Source: Psychromonas ossibalaenae ATCC BAA-1528 (GTDB lineage: Bacteria; Pseudomonadota; Gammaproteobacteria; Enterobacterales; Psychromonadaceae). Taken from it: 64,000 nucleotides of DNA. The notes beneath the pieces are model-generated. The model did no database searches. It was not told where the DNA came from and saw nothing but the letters and a program-made list of their open reading frames with translations. The stretch spans positions 1 to 64,000 of the forward strand of contig NZ_KB906984.1 of the NCBI RefSeq assembly GCF_000381745.1, given 5' to 3'. Of the stretch, positions 8,852-17,666 are shown in pieces; position 1 is the first letter of the stretch, and every line of letters begins with the position of its first letter. Both the position numbers and the translations under genes were made by a program.

Positions 8852-11119
8852 CTATTGTATTAAGTCGCTGAACCAGTCGATAATCTTATCCACTCCGCGG
8901 CTGCAGCGGATTTCCTGTTCAGGCTGAAAGCCGTTAATAAAAGGCAATGGAAGCGCATTATCACAGGACTCCTGACTGCCCAGGCCGCTATCCTGGTCAA
9001 CCCAGCTTATGCTGATATCCTGCGGCGGTAAATTCTGCACAGACAGATCCGAACGCTGCGCAAAAATATCAGCCCAGATCCGCAGCGCACCACTGGAGCC
9101 GGTTAATCCGGTATTCTTATTATCGTCACGCCCTAACCAGACAACCGCCATCATATCACCGGAAAAACCGGCAAACCAACTGTCACGCAGATCATTCGTT
9201 GTACCAGTCTTACCTGCCACAGCAAACTCCGGGAGCAGCCACTGCAGCGCCTTAGCAGTACCTTCATGAGTCACCGCCTGCATGGCATAACGTAACATAT
9301 AAATTGAATCAGCATCAAAACGCTGCTCGACCTGAAGCGGATAGCGGGTTAATACCTTACCTCCCGGCTCCATAACAGAATTAATAGCCATTAAAGGCGT
9401 ATAAAAACCATCAGCGGAGAGAGTCTGATAGATTTGTGCAACCTCAATAGGCGCCATATCCACAGCCCCTAAAGTAAGCGACGGCAAAATTCTGTCTAAC
9501 GGCTCGGCGCCCAGGCGATGCAGCGTATCTGCGATCTTATCCAGCCCGATTGTATTACCCAGGCGTGCTGTAGACTGATTGTAAGAGTTAGCAAATGCCT
9601 TATATAACAGCACATCACCATGACTCTTTTTATCGTAATTCTTCGGTGACCACTGCCTGCCGTTCTCCTCTGTCAGGGTAAACGGATCATCACTGAGCAC
9701 AGTAGCGAGATTATACACCTCGGGCTGTTCAAGCGCCGTCAGATAAACGGCAGGTTTTATTAAAGAGCCTACCTGACGAGATGCATCCAGCGCCCGGTTG
9801 AAACCGGCGTAACTACCATCCCGCCCACCGACAACTGCTATCACTGCTCCGGTATTCGGGCGCGTAATAACCACGGCACCTTCAAGTTCAGCGCTGCGCC
9901 CCTCAGACTCCTGTTTAGCAGCCGCTTTTTCCAGGCTGGTCTGCGCACTTTCCTGTACTAGAGGATCAAAGTGAGTAAAAATTGACAGGCCGCTGGAATT
10001 AAGATCTTCAACTTTATAATCCCGCTGCAGCTGACGCCGTACCAGATCCAGATAAGCCGGATAACGTTTACTGCCGGCAGTGCTGCGTTCACCGATGCCC
10101 AGAGGCTGTTTTTTTGCCTGCTCAGCTAAAGCACTATCCAGACTGTTTTCTCGTACCGCGATATCCAGTACTAAATTACGACGCTTTAAGGCGCGTTCAG
10201 GATTACGCCAGGGATTGTAATAACTCGCTCCGCGTACTAAAGCGACCAGCAGAGCCTGCTGATCAAGCGACAGCTCAGTTAAAGGACGTCGAAAATAATA
10301 CTGACTGGCTAAGCCAAAGCCGTGTATAGCGCGCGGCCCGTCCTGACCAAGGTAAATTTCATTAATATAACCTTCTAAAATATCATCTTTACTAAAATGC
10401 ATTTCCAGAAGCAGCGCCATTAATGCTTCCTGCGCCTTGCGCGACAATGTCTGCTCTGAACTGAGGTAATAATTTTTTATCAGCTGCTGGGTCAGTGTCG
10501 AGGCTCCTTGAGAAATACCGCCTTTTTTAATATTGGCGGCGGCAGCACGGATAATACCGCGCAGTGAAATACCATAGTGATCATAAAAACCACTATCTTC
10601 AACGGCCACCAGCATTTTCTGCAGAGAAACAGGAACTTCAGACAGCTGCACCAGCAGACGGTCTTCATTATGAGCCGGGTAAATACCACCGACTGCGACG
10701 GGTTCCAGGCGCAGCAGCGCAGCTCCGTCATCACTGCTAAGATCTGCAATAACACCATTTTTCAGGGTTAATTTTATCTTACGGGCAGGTTCAAGCTCGT
10801 CACTAAACTGAAAACCGGGAGTGTATATTTTAACTTGCTTAGCGCTGAATACAGCCTGTCCGGGTTTGTTAAGCCGTGATACAAAATGGTAGCCCAGCAG
10901 CTCTAATTCCTTTTTTAAATCACCTTTGCTTAACTGCGCCCCCTGATATATTTCTAACGGACGCGCATAAACAGTCGAAGGCACCGACCACTTTTTACCG
11001 GCGAAGGTAGAGCGGATTGTACTGTCCAGGTTAACCACAACAACCAGCCCGATAACAGCCGGAATCAGTAGTAAAAACCAGTAATAAGAGCGCTTAAATC
11101 TTTTGTTTTTATTAACCAA
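8852..11119 (-). CDS. mrcB: Penicillin-binding protein 1B (bifunctional glycosyltransferase/transpeptidase)
   Basis: Chosen start is TTG at 11119 (755 residues) because AGAGGTAG sits six bases upstream; a longer TTG start at 11158 has no binding site. TM helix at about 12-32, a UB2H-like regulatory segment (LLGYHFVSRLNKPGQ), then the family-51 glycosyltransferase (VAVEDSGFYDHYGISLRG, QGASTLTQQLIKNYY). The transpeptidase carries S-x-x-K (GSLIKP), S-x-N (SYNQST) and KTGT (AGKTGTTND). It polymerises and cross-links peptidoglycan at the inner membrane. It is shorter than E. coli PBP1B, mainly at the N-terminus. Operon with the TPR lipoprotein downstream. Confidence 0.95.
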   Translation of the reverse strand: MVNKNKRFKRSYYWFLLLIPAVIGLVVVVNLDSTIRSTFAGKKWSVPSTVYARPLEIYQGAQLSKGDLKKELELLGYHFVSRLNKPGQAVFSAKQVKIYTPGFQFSDELEPARKIKLTLKNGVIADLSSDDGAALLRLEPVAVGGIYPAHNEDRLLVQLSEVPVSLQKMLVAVEDSGFYDHYGISLRGIIRAAAANIKKGGISQGASTLTQQLIKNYYLSSEQTLSRKAQEALMALLLEMHFSKDDILEGYINEIYLGQDGPRAIHGFGLASQYYFRRPLTELSLDQQALLVALVRGASYYNPWRNPERALKRRNLVLDIAVRENSLDSALAEQAKKQPLGIGERSTAGSKRYPAYLDLVRRQLQRDYKVEDLNSSGLSIFTHFDPLVQESAQTSLEKAAAKQESEGRSAELEGAVVITRPNTGAVIAVVGGRDGSYAGFNRALDASRQVGSLIKPAVYLTALEQPEVYNLATVLSDDPFTLTEENGRQWSPKNYDKKSHGDVLLYKAFANSYNQSTARLGNTIGLDKIADTLHRLGAEPLDRILPSLTLGAVDMAPIEVAQIYQTLSADGFYTPLMAINSVMEPGGKVLTRYPLQVEQRFDADSIYMLRYAMQAVTHEGTAKALQWLLPEFAVAGKTGTTNDLRDSWFAGFSGDMMAVVWLGRDDNKNTGLTGSSGALRIWADIFAQRSDLSVQNLPPQDISISWVDQDSGLGSQESCDNALPLPFINGFQPEQEIRCSRGVDKIIDWFSDLIQ

Positions 11120-11287
11120 ATCTACCTCTTTTACAATCACAGCCCGATAACAGGGCAATAGGTATAAAAATCCAAGTATAAGGATACCTTAATCGAATAC
11201 TGATAATAACAAAATAAAATAGATGACCGAGTACTAAAAATGGAAGGTAATAAAAGATCAAACAGAAGAGGTATTCATTAATGTAAG

Positions 11288-11318
11288 AAGATAAGCACAT
11301 ATTTTATGTGCTTATCTT
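11288..11318. terminator. Long stem-loop downstream of cdd
   Basis: Near-perfect 14-bp inverted repeat (arm TATGTGCTTATCTT) with a 3-base loop. The T-run (ATTTTTTATT) lies on the plus-strand side, while cdd and mrcB are both minus-strand genes. It may therefore end plus-strand readthrough as well as cdd transcription. Confidence 0.55.
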
Positions 11319-11329
11319 ATTTTTTATTC

Positions 11330-12223
11330 TTATTGTGCAGACAATAATTGATAGCTGTCAATGCTGATATCAGCAAGCAGAGTCTGCGTTGCCTGAGCAT
11401 GGCTCATTTTCGTATCGGCTTTTTCTACCAGAATCACATTACTGATATCACTCAGCGAAAAACCGGCTAAGTTCAAATTAATCAAGGCCGACTGCAGTGG
11501 TGATAATGACGGATTAAAGGCCGCATTTTCAATGTAACGTCCGCGAATGATAACACCGCTCTTAGTCTGCAGAGCAATGCCTGCATGACAAAAACTATAA
11601 GGGGCATAGCTGCTGTTTGCCGCATCTAATGCAGCCTGCGCTAACTCAGTATTTTCACCCTGCAGCAGCTTCATAGATACCGGTTCTGCCGCCAGCAGCG
11701 GCGAGGTAATACCAAGATCGACAGGACCAAATGAATCTGGTAATAATGTAGATAATAGCTTATTACCGCTAGCGGCTAAATTTACCGTTAACTTATCCGC
11801 ACAGTTTAATTCATTCATAAACTGACGGCAGTGACCGCAGGGACTTGCCGTAACCGTAACATCAACAATGCCCGACTCCTGATGACTGACGACATTATTA
11901 ATAGCCGCTTGTTCAGCGTGTATACTGTTAAATAAAGCCTGATTAGTAAATTCGTAATTGGCACCAAAATATAAATTACCGGAAGTACCGCGTGCAATCG
12001 CACCGACATTAAAGTCAGAGATAGGGGCAACTGAATAAACGGCGGCCAGGGGTAATAAGCTCAACAGTAATTCAGACATTTCAAGTGCCGAGTTCTGCTG
12101 TAATAATTCAACCTCTTCCGCTTTAATCACACCGCTAAAATTGTCACGACTGATAATCGGAAAAACATGACTCTGCAGAGGTTCAGGTAAGCGTTCGAGC
12201 GCTGTAAGGAGTTGTTGCTGCAT
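11330..12223 (-). CDS. cdd: Cytidine deaminase (E. coli-type dimeric, two-domain)
   Basis: 297 residues from ATG at 12223 (AAGG eight bases upstream). With this start the zinc ligands and proton shuttle fall at His102, Glu104 (HAEQAAI), Cys129 and Cys132 (PCGHC), the same numbers as E. coli Cdd, which supports the start over the extension to 12292. The C-terminal domain is the catalytically broken copy (SSYAPYSFCHAGIALQT, NAAFNPSLSPLQSALI). It deaminates cytidine and deoxycytidine to uridine in pyrimidine salvage. Monocistronic. Confidence 0.96.
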   Translation of the reverse strand: MQQQLLTALERLPEPLQSHVFPIISRDNFSGVIKAEEVELLQQNSALEMSELLLSLLPLAAVYSVAPISDFNVGAIARGTSGNLYFGANYEFTNQALFNSIHAEQAAINNVVSHQESGIVDVTVTASPCGHCRQFMNELNCADKLTVNLAASGNKLLSTLLPDSFGPVDLGITSPLLAAEPVSMKLLQGENTELAQAALDAANSSYAPYSFCHAGIALQTKSGVIIRGRYIENAAFNPSLSPLQSALINLNLAGFSLSDISNVILVEKADTKMSHAQATQTLLADISIDSYQLLSAQ

Positions 12224-12501
12224 AAATATAACCTTGTTAATAAGTGGCTCTGAATAGAAACTAAACGTTCTATCTGGGCAAGGACTTTGCAACTAAAACT
12301 TTTAAATTACAAGAGTTTCATGCCATTTATAGATTGAGATCTCAAAAATGGACCGTCAAAGGTCTTGTACAGGGACAAAGCGGCAGTAGAAATCAGTCAC
12401 AAAGAGCGCCTCGTAATCAACGGTTTTCTCTTTGATAACGCTCTGAATTAATTATCTGTTAGGATATGTTGATATATCACCTTCTTCGCACAGGATTCAT
12501 C

Positions 12502-12618
12502 ATGAGCCATTACAAAAAACTTTCCGAACATTACAAAAAAATTTCTAATTTCAGTCATCTGTCTGCAGTCAGCAGCTGGGAGCAAGTAACGACTAACATA
12601 TGCCTAAGTTATCGCTAA
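12502..12618 (+). pseudogene. 5' fragment of M32 (Taq-type) carboxypeptidase gene, cut by element insertion
   Basis: ATG with AGGA upstream encodes MSHYKKLSEHYKKISNFSHL then SAVSSW, the N-terminus expected for M32 metallocarboxypeptidases. After the Trp-Glu-Gln codons the frame passes into unrelated sequence and stops at 12616-12618. The rest of the gene resumes at 27416 with Asp-Gln-Ala-Val-Met-Met-Pro. Rejoining 12502-12580 to 27416-28822 gives about 494 residues, normal for the family, with a restored W-D-Q. The fragment itself would make a useless 38-residue peptide. Confidence 0.88.
12560..12602. other. attL, left boundary of the integrated element
   Basis: Junction of carboxypeptidase codons (AGCAGCTGG) with element sequence (GCAAGTAACGACTAAC). 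The inferred crossover dinucleotide is GA at 12580-12581. Choosing GA makes the reconstituted attB encode Trp-Asp-Gln and makes the reconstituted attP symmetric around it. Confidence 0.8.
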
Positions 12619-12636
12619 CCAGAACGCTAACCAGAA
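12613..12636. repeat. Tandem 12-bp repeat near the left end
   Basis: Two perfect copies of CGCTAACCAGAA followed by a partial third (CGCTATCC). The complement contains CTGGTTAG, a motif also seen in a cluster at 20783-20814 in the non-coding region. Confidence 0.6.
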
Positions 12637-12774
12637 CGCTATCCGCTACCTCAACATTCACAGAACCACCACCACTTTAACAACTCAGAACCGCACTTAT
12701 AAAACCAATTTAAATTCAGTGACTTTGCTTTAAGCCGCCCTCATAATCTCGTTATCAGCAAAGCAATTTAAAGA

Positions 12775-15057
12775 ATGGATGACATGAGCAACATTGAAGA
12801 CGAAAAGATAATCAATTGGATTAAAAACCAAGAATTCTCGAACCTAGCTTTCCTAGATGACTGTTGGCGCTCTCATGATAATGAATGGTATCTAGGGTTT
12901 TATTATTTCATCCATTACCTAAAGCAAGAAAGCTTAGATGATGTTTTGGCTGAAGCCATTTCACGACACGGTGACGAATCATCTGCGTACTACTATCTAG
13001 GCAACACAGCAAAGAAAATTTTCAGTTATATTGATGAATATCGCATTGCCGCTAGTTTCTATAGACGTGCCATACAACTAAACCCAAACAATGGAGACGC
13101 GCACTGGGGTCTATTCGAGACAGCTGGCGACGCTGAATCATGCATTTTCTCATTAAAAAGTGATTACGATAATGGCAAGTTTGAATATCTAGGCAGAAAG
13201 ATTTACCACCTAACGAGCTACTATCGAAATGAGTTTTCGAAGCTTTCAAACAAAAACTTACTAACAATAAAGTCATTCATACAGGATGAACGAATCACAT
13301 GCAGGGATGAGACACTTGTTTATGTTCATTTTTATCTTGATGATGTCGAGGGCTGTTTGGCTTTGATGGAAACGTTAGATAACGTGACCATTGACATCTT
13401 AAAACCCTACTTTGAAAAAGGGTTAATCAGCAAAGAATTTGCCCTATCAAAGGTATATTACTCAAATGTTCATGAGCTTTTAGGTGATGACCATGTAAGC
13501 GTTTACCAAGCACACAAGGAGGAAGCTAAAAAAGGGAAGTCCAATCCCACACTTGCAGTGCTAATACAGAAAGCCTTTCGAGCAAATGAATACGCAGACA
13601 TAGTAACCTACTATGAGGAAGCGCCCGATGATAAAGCACTTTTCTGGCACGATGAGTCACCACGCTTATATTACTTATTAGCACTGTCGTACTTAAAACA
13701 AGCCCCAAACAGTCTAGTTTTAGAATTCGTTAACAACAGAGCTGATACGCTAAGAGACGAATCTAAGGTGTTATATCAAGCCGTTAAATGTAGACATAAT
13801 ATTGATAAACTCAATCAACGCCATTCGGAGCAAAAAGACTTTGATATAGCAATTGATTCTATGGCTCTTTATAAGAATGCTGTTGATGCCATTGAAACAT
13901 CCGAAGCAATGAGGCACTACTTGTACGAGTCGCTAACCAGTGAATTACAAGCACTCAAAACCAAGTGGAATAAAGCTCACCACCAACAGCAATTAAAAGA
14001 AATGAAAGCCAAGCTGTCTCAAGGTGACATGAATAACGATGACTTTCTTCGTCTATTTGGTTTAGGTATAAACTGCAATGAATTTGACTTTGTAATAGAT
14101 AACATTGATGAATTTCATAAGCACAGTACACCTACAATGGCATCGTATAACTGCATTGCTGTCTGTCATGATTTTAAAAAAGAATTCAGAGCCGCCTTTA
14201 AGTACTACAAGCTTGCCCTAGATTTAATGACGTCATCTAAAGACTATAACGATACCATCATCAGTAATTACGTCACCTGCGCCAAAAGGTTACCTGACGT
14301 AGAAATACCAAAAGATGAATTCGATAGATTACGTGACCGATATAACATAGAGCTAACCAATCGATTCAAATGGGGCATATTTACGGCTCGAAAAAGCAAG
14401 CTATTCAAATACTCCCCTTTAAACGTTAACACTATTGACGCACTTACAAATCAATACCTCTATCTTGCATCTAAGCAGCAGCTAAATGACCCTATAGAGC
14501 TACCTGCTCTTAGTAAGTTTGATTCTGATAACTTAGTCGACCCAATTAACTATAGAGTTTGTTCGCTATCTTACAATCAGAACTCTATGTTGATGTGGTC
14601 TCATTACGCACAAGAACATCAGGGCGTCATGGTTGAATACTGGTTTGGCGGGGAGTTTCCTAGCGGTGTTGGAGTGAACAGAATTGATTACGCAGACCAC
14701 TTCAAGAGAAATAAAGAAAAAGACTTGTATGTGTTTAACCAGTACCTCCTAACTAAAAACAAAGAATGGGAATATGAAGATGAAGTTAGAATATTTTCCT
14801 ACCAACGAGAAACCGTAGGGTTTTACAGTTATGACTACCCGAACAACGATAGAGAAAAAATCAACGCTCAAATTCGTAGTATCACACTAGGCTGCAAATT
14901 CCCAAGCAACAAAAGAAAGCTTATTGCCAACATAGTCAACACGCTTAATGCCAATAGAGAATCTCACGAACCAAAAGTTACTCTGCGTGAAGCTTTCATT
15001 CCAGAAGATAACTGCTTTGCATTAGAGTACAGGGACATCGATATTTCAAAAATCTAA
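12775..15057 (+). CDS. Large TPR protein with C-terminal DUF2971 domain
   Basis: 760 residues, no signal peptide. The first about 520 residues are helical with TPR-like repeats (SSAYYYLGNTAKKIF, ASFYRRAIQLNPNNGDAHWG, YNCIAVCHDFKKEFRAAFKY). Residues about 530-740 carry the DUF2971 pattern: an entry segment (KWGIFTARKSKLFKYSPL, QLNDPIE), MLMWSHYAQEHQGVMVEY, and K-EWEYEDEVRIF. The molecular function of DUF2971 is not established to my knowledge. It is the first gene inside the left boundary, is monocistronic and is followed by a terminator. This is a typical cargo position, and an anti-phage role is possible but unproven. It starts at ATG 12775, with an in-frame ATG four codons later. Confidence 0.8.
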   Translation: MDDMSNIEDEKIINWIKNQEFSNLAFLDDCWRSHDNEWYLGFYYFIHYLKQESLDDVLAEAISRHGDESSAYYYLGNTAKKIFSYIDEYRIAASFYRRAIQLNPNNGDAHWGLFETAGDAESCIFSLKSDYDNGKFEYLGRKIYHLTSYYRNEFSKLSNKNLLTIKSFIQDERITCRDETLVYVHFYLDDVEGCLALMETLDNVTIDILKPYFEKGLISKEFALSKVYYSNVHELLGDDHVSVYQAHKEEAKKGKSNPTLAVLIQKAFRANEYADIVTYYEEAPDDKALFWHDESPRLYYLLALSYLKQAPNSLVLEFVNNRADTLRDESKVLYQAVKCRHNIDKLNQRHSEQKDFDIAIDSMALYKNAVDAIETSEAMRHYLYESLTSELQALKTKWNKAHHQQQLKEMKAKLSQGDMNNDDFLRLFGLGINCNEFDFVIDNIDEFHKHSTPTMASYNCIAVCHDFKKEFRAAFKYYKLALDLMTSSKDYNDTIISNYVTCAKRLPDVEIPKDEFDRLRDRYNIELTNRFKWGIFTARKSKLFKYSPLNVNTIDALTNQYLYLASKQQLNDPIELPALSKFDSDNLVDPINYRVCSLSYNQNSMLMWSHYAQEHQGVMVEYWFGGEFPSGVGVNRIDYADHFKRNKEKDLYVFNQYLLTKNKEWEYEDEVRIFSYQRETVGFYSYDYPNNDREKINAQIRSITLGCKFPSNKRKLIANIVNTLNANRESHEPKVTLREAFIPEDNCFALEYRDIDISKI

Positions 15058-15061
15058 CAAA

Positions 15062-15085
15062 AAGCCGACCTCATTGGGTCGGCTT
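15062..15085. terminator. Bidirectional terminator between convergent transcripts
   Basis: Nine-base stem AAGCCGACC/GGTCGGCTT with T-rich flanks on both sides. It ends the TPR-DUF2971 gene (plus) and the eight-gene operon (minus), and overlaps the stop codon of the last minus-strand gene. Confidence 0.75.
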
Positions 15086-15253
15086 ACTCTTTTCACTATC
15101 ACACTGCTTTTCATCTTCAACCACATAACAAATCGGCTTTACTTTAAATTCAGTGTCATTGAAACTATTCACGATAATACTATTTGATATGTTGCCATTA
15201 GACGTATCAGGCACAGGATTGATAAGGCAACATACTAAAATTAAGACTTCCAT
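15071..15253 (-). CDS. Small protein with hydrophobic N-terminus (last gene of the eight-gene operon)
   Basis: 60 residues. Start ATG overlaps the end of the upstream gene and has a strong AAGGAG eight bases before it. The N-terminus (MEVLILVCCLINPVPD) is hydrophobic with paired cysteines and no positive charge, so it is not a standard lipoprotein signal. A small membrane peptide or an Rz1-like o-spanin are possibilities I cannot separate. The rest is polar and acidic. Its TGA lies inside the terminator stem. Confidence 0.5.
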   Translation of the reverse strand: MEVLILVCCLINPVPDTSNGNISNSIIVNSFNDTEFKVKPICYVVEDEKQCDSEKSKPTQ

Positions 15254-15420
15254 TTCTTCCGCTCCTTGCTTTGCTCTGCACTACCATATTTTTTGAGCAT
15301 GTCGTTAAAAGTGCCAATGAAAACAATTTCTTGGTCTTGCTCAACCTGTTCGCCGATATCAATTTGATATACGTCTTTTTCTAGTACTAACGGGATACTA
15401 GATTCTGGTTTTTCACCCAT
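15241..15420 (-). CDS. Unknown small protein (operon gene 7)
   Basis: 59 residues from ATG at 15420. The ATG overlaps the stop of the preceding gene (ATGGGTGA) and GGGGGT lies five bases upstream, so it is translationally coupled. A longer frame to 15489 would overlap the upstream gene by 77 bases and has no binding site. It is acidic in the N-terminal half (LEKDVYQIDIGEQVEQDQ) and ends in a Lys-rich tail. No family recognised. Confidence 0.6.
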   Translation of the reverse strand: MGEKPESSIPLVLEKDVYQIDIGEQVEQDQEIVFIGTFNDMLKKYGSAEQSKERKKWKS

Positions 15421-15907
15421 TACGACCCCCGTTAAAAGCTCGCCAGATTGATAGTAAGCGGTTTTGCTCATCAATCGGTGGCTCATCACTCTTATTCTGA
15501 GAGAACAAGGTCAGTAGCTCTCTACTGCTTGTATTACTCATTACATACGTTGTTATCAAGTCATCAAATTGCCAAACGCACTTGCTGTTATTCAAATCTG
15601 GGTGACTTTTGATTTCTAACACATCAGTGCTTTTTAAGTCGGCTTTTAGTTGTTCAAGCTCAAGTTTATGAGATTGCTTTTGCTGTTCGAGAATGGATTG
15701 AACAAGGATTTCTTGGGCTGAATTTAGCAACCACTCACCGCCCAGTTTTGTACTAGCTAACTGCTCAGAGTTTGCGCCAATCAGCTTCGCGATAAGCTCA
15801 GGCTTTTTGGTCAACGCATCATTCAAAGCTCGACGAGCTAACGCATTTTCGGTTCTAGCCTTTGCTGATAGTTTTTGTAACTCACGTGCCTTTTCTGAAT
15901 CAAGCAT
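15413..15907 (-). CDS. Unknown protein, mostly helical (operon gene 6)
   Basis: 164 residues from ATG at 15907, which shares its A with the stop of the upstream gene (TGATG) and has GGGGGAG just before. The N-terminal half is Lys/Ala/Glu-rich and predicted helical or coiled-coil (KARELQKLSAKARTENALAR, QKQSHKLELEQLKADLK). The C-terminal half is mixed (SSRELLTLFSQNK). No family recognised. It could be a structural adaptor or scaffold-like protein, but that is only a guess from composition. Confidence 0.6.
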   Translation of the reverse strand: MLDSEKARELQKLSAKARTENALARRALNDALTKKPELIAKLIGANSEQLASTKLGGEWLLNSAQEILVQSILEQQKQSHKLELEQLKADLKSTDVLEIKSHPDLNNSKCVWQFDDLITTYVMSNTSSRELLTLFSQNKSDEPPIDEQNRLLSIWRAFNGGRNG

Positions 15908-16191
15908 CACTCCCCCTTACGGCCTTTCTTGGCGTATTTGTAGCGAGATACTAGCGTTCTAGCGTGTTTCGTATACACACTCTGCTTTTCAACAATAAAC
16001 GTGTGACGCATGCCTAGAGCTTCATTCATATGTGGTTTAGCGTCATTTGATTCGATATCCGCTTTGATTGCTTCTTGCCATTCTTTCGGCAAAGTCTCGA
16101 CGAATTTCATATCAACATAACGACCTTTCGGTAGTTGGAATTTCTCAGGCAATACCCATGCATTGTTTGTCGTAGTATTTTTAATAATCAT
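15907..16191 (-). CDS. Unknown 94-residue protein (operon gene 5)
   Basis: Preferred start is the ATG at 16191, right after the upstream gene's stop; an ATG at 16218 would extend it nine residues into that gene. Basic C-terminus (RTLVSRYKYAKKGRKGE). It contains WVLPEKFQLPKGRYVDMKFVE and a Met/His-rich centre (HMNEALGMRH). No family recognised. Confidence 0.6.
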   Translation of the reverse strand: MIIKNTTTNNAWVLPEKFQLPKGRYVDMKFVETLPKEWQEAIKADIESNDAKPHMNEALGMRHTFIVEKQSVYTKHARTLVSRYKYAKKGRKGE

Positions 16192-16193
16192 TC

Positions 16194-17060
16194 TTATAAT
16201 CCGTTTTTGTTTAGCCATGAAAGAGATTCAGCAACGATATCTTTCGGCTTTAGCATGCTTTTGATTTCTTTTCTGACTGCATCAACACCTTTGGCTGGTG
16301 GCTGTGCTTGCTCATATGAATCTAGAATGTCGTTTAGCTCGACCTTAACTGCTTCAACCTCATCAAGATTGCCGTGACGTAGCTCTAGACCTAATTTACT
16401 CAAAAGTCCTTGAACCTCTGCCAATGCATCAACCTGTACACTTTCATTGATATCAGACTGACGTAAGAACTTGATAATATTCACCACTTCTCGGGCAGTA
16501 AGTGTCTTGTTTACGATTTCCCATTCTCCATCACCATCAACTTTGATTTCAAAATCAGATGAAATAAGATTTGCGATATCTGGTCTTAGTGTGAACTTAC
16601 CGTCGGCAGTAACTTGACCCACACTAAATGCAGTTTCATCGCCATCATTATCAACTAGCGATTTGTGACCAAACCACAGGCCAGTAAAACTATCTGTTTC
16701 TGATTCTTCGATATGGGCTGTGAACCCCGATTCATTGAGATATTCGACTGACTCGACGCCCTCGTTCAATGCGCTCATACTTTCGAAATCAAGCTTGTGC
16801 TCATTCATTGCCAGAACATCATCGACACTCGCGACGTATAGCGCGTTATTGATTTTTTCGATATGGAGACCAAAGCCTGACCGATATAAACTGGCGTATT
16901 TTGAGCCGATTTGCTTATCATCGATGAATGCGATTGAACCGCTATCCTCATCAAAACGTCCTATAGTTTTCAACATGTTACGCTGTAAGGCCGCTTCTTT
17001 ATTTTCAAACACAACATCAGTGTGTGACGGCGAAAAGTCACCAATTTTTAATACTTTCAT
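16194..17060 (-). CDS. Unknown 288-residue acidic protein (operon gene 4)
   Basis: The largest product of the minus-strand operon. Start ATG at 17060 follows AGGGAAC and the upstream stop directly. Strongly acidic, with many Asp/Glu clusters. The N-terminal half looks beta-rich (GSIAFIDDKQIGSKYASLYR). About 210-260 is helical (VDALAEVQGLLSKLGLELRH, KVELNDILDSYEQ). No catalytic motif or family recognised. Gene order among small overlapping genes resembles phage modules, but I cannot assign a structural role. Confidence 0.6.
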   Translation of the reverse strand: MKVLKIGDFSPSHTDVVFENKEAALQRNMLKTIGRFDEDSGSIAFIDDKQIGSKYASLYRSGFGLHIEKINNALYVASVDDVLAMNEHKLDFESMSALNEGVESVEYLNESGFTAHIEESETDSFTGLWFGHKSLVDNDGDETAFSVGQVTADGKFTLRPDIANLISSDFEIKVDGDGEWEIVNKTLTAREVVNIIKFLRQSDINESVQVDALAEVQGLLSKLGLELRHGNLDEVEAVKVELNDILDSYEQAQPPAKGVDAVRKEIKSMLKPKDIVAESLSWLNKNGL

Positions 17061-17387
17061 TTAAAAGTTCCCTCTTTCGTATTCGTTCATTTGCTTGGCT
17101 TGCTGCTCTGCTAACTCATCAAAATGTGAGATAACGACCTCACGCGCCAATGTAGTAGTGACTTTGTTCGATAGCCCCGTTAGGTTGGTTAGTGTCACTA
17201 GCTTGTCGTTCACTAGAGAATTAATGAAATCAGGCGAGTCGCCCTTACCGTTCTTTGATTTGGTTACCCGATAGTCGATACATGCTTGAACAAACGTTTT
17301 ACAAGCTTTTTCAAGCTCGGGTGGCATAATAAAATCATCAACACTCTTTCTTGCTTCTTCGTTTTGCTCTGCGAAATGGTTCAGCAT
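17061..17387 (-). CDS. Unknown 108-residue protein (operon gene 3)
   Basis: ATG at 17387 with AGAGGGTG six bases upstream. Predicted helical. Features ELEKACKTFVQACIDYRV and an internal TLTNLTGLSNKVTTTLAREV stretch. It ends immediately before the next start. No family recognised. Confidence 0.6.
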   Translation of the reverse strand: MLNHFAEQNEEARKSVDDFIMPPELEKACKTFVQACIDYRVTKSKNGKGDSPDFINSLVNDKLVTLTNLTGLSNKVTTTLAREVVISHFDELAEQQAKQMNEYERGNF

Positions 17388-17390
17388 GTA

Positions 17391-17666
17391 TCACCCTCTT
17401 AATTGATTAAATAACTCATTAGCACCCGCTGTAGGCTTCGATGTAGTTTCAACTTCTTCACGAAACTGCTTGGCAGCACTATAAAAATCTCTAGCGCTCA
17501 CCTTTAAGTGAAGCCCGTCGCCTTTCGACCAGATAAGGGTGTTATTACCGATTTCAATGAAAAAATGGTCGTCTTTAGCAATGAAATGCAAACCTTGTTC
17601 CTCATTAAAATGCAGTGTTGTTTTCCAAAGCTTTGCCACTTTCTGTAGCTCTCGTAATGCAGCCAT
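17391..17666 (-). CDS. Unknown 91-residue protein (operon gene 2)
   Basis: ATG at 17666 shares its A with the upstream gene's TAA; GAGGCT lies upstream. An alternating beta pattern in the middle (KTTLHFNEEQGLHFIAKDDH, FIEIGNNTLIWSKGDGLHLK) suggests a small beta-sandwich with a helical C-terminus. No family recognised. Confidence 0.6.
   Translation of the reverse strand: MAALRELQKVAKLWKTTLHFNEEQGLHFIAKDDHFFIEIGNNTLIWSKGDGLHLKVSARDFYSAAKQFREEVETTSKPTAGANELFNQLRG

Noticed and set aside
12583-12584. Alternative crossover dinucleotide CA
   Set aside because: It is shared by both junctions (also 27419-27420) but gives Trp-Glu-Gln in the healed gene and an off-centre attP dyad; GA fits both better.
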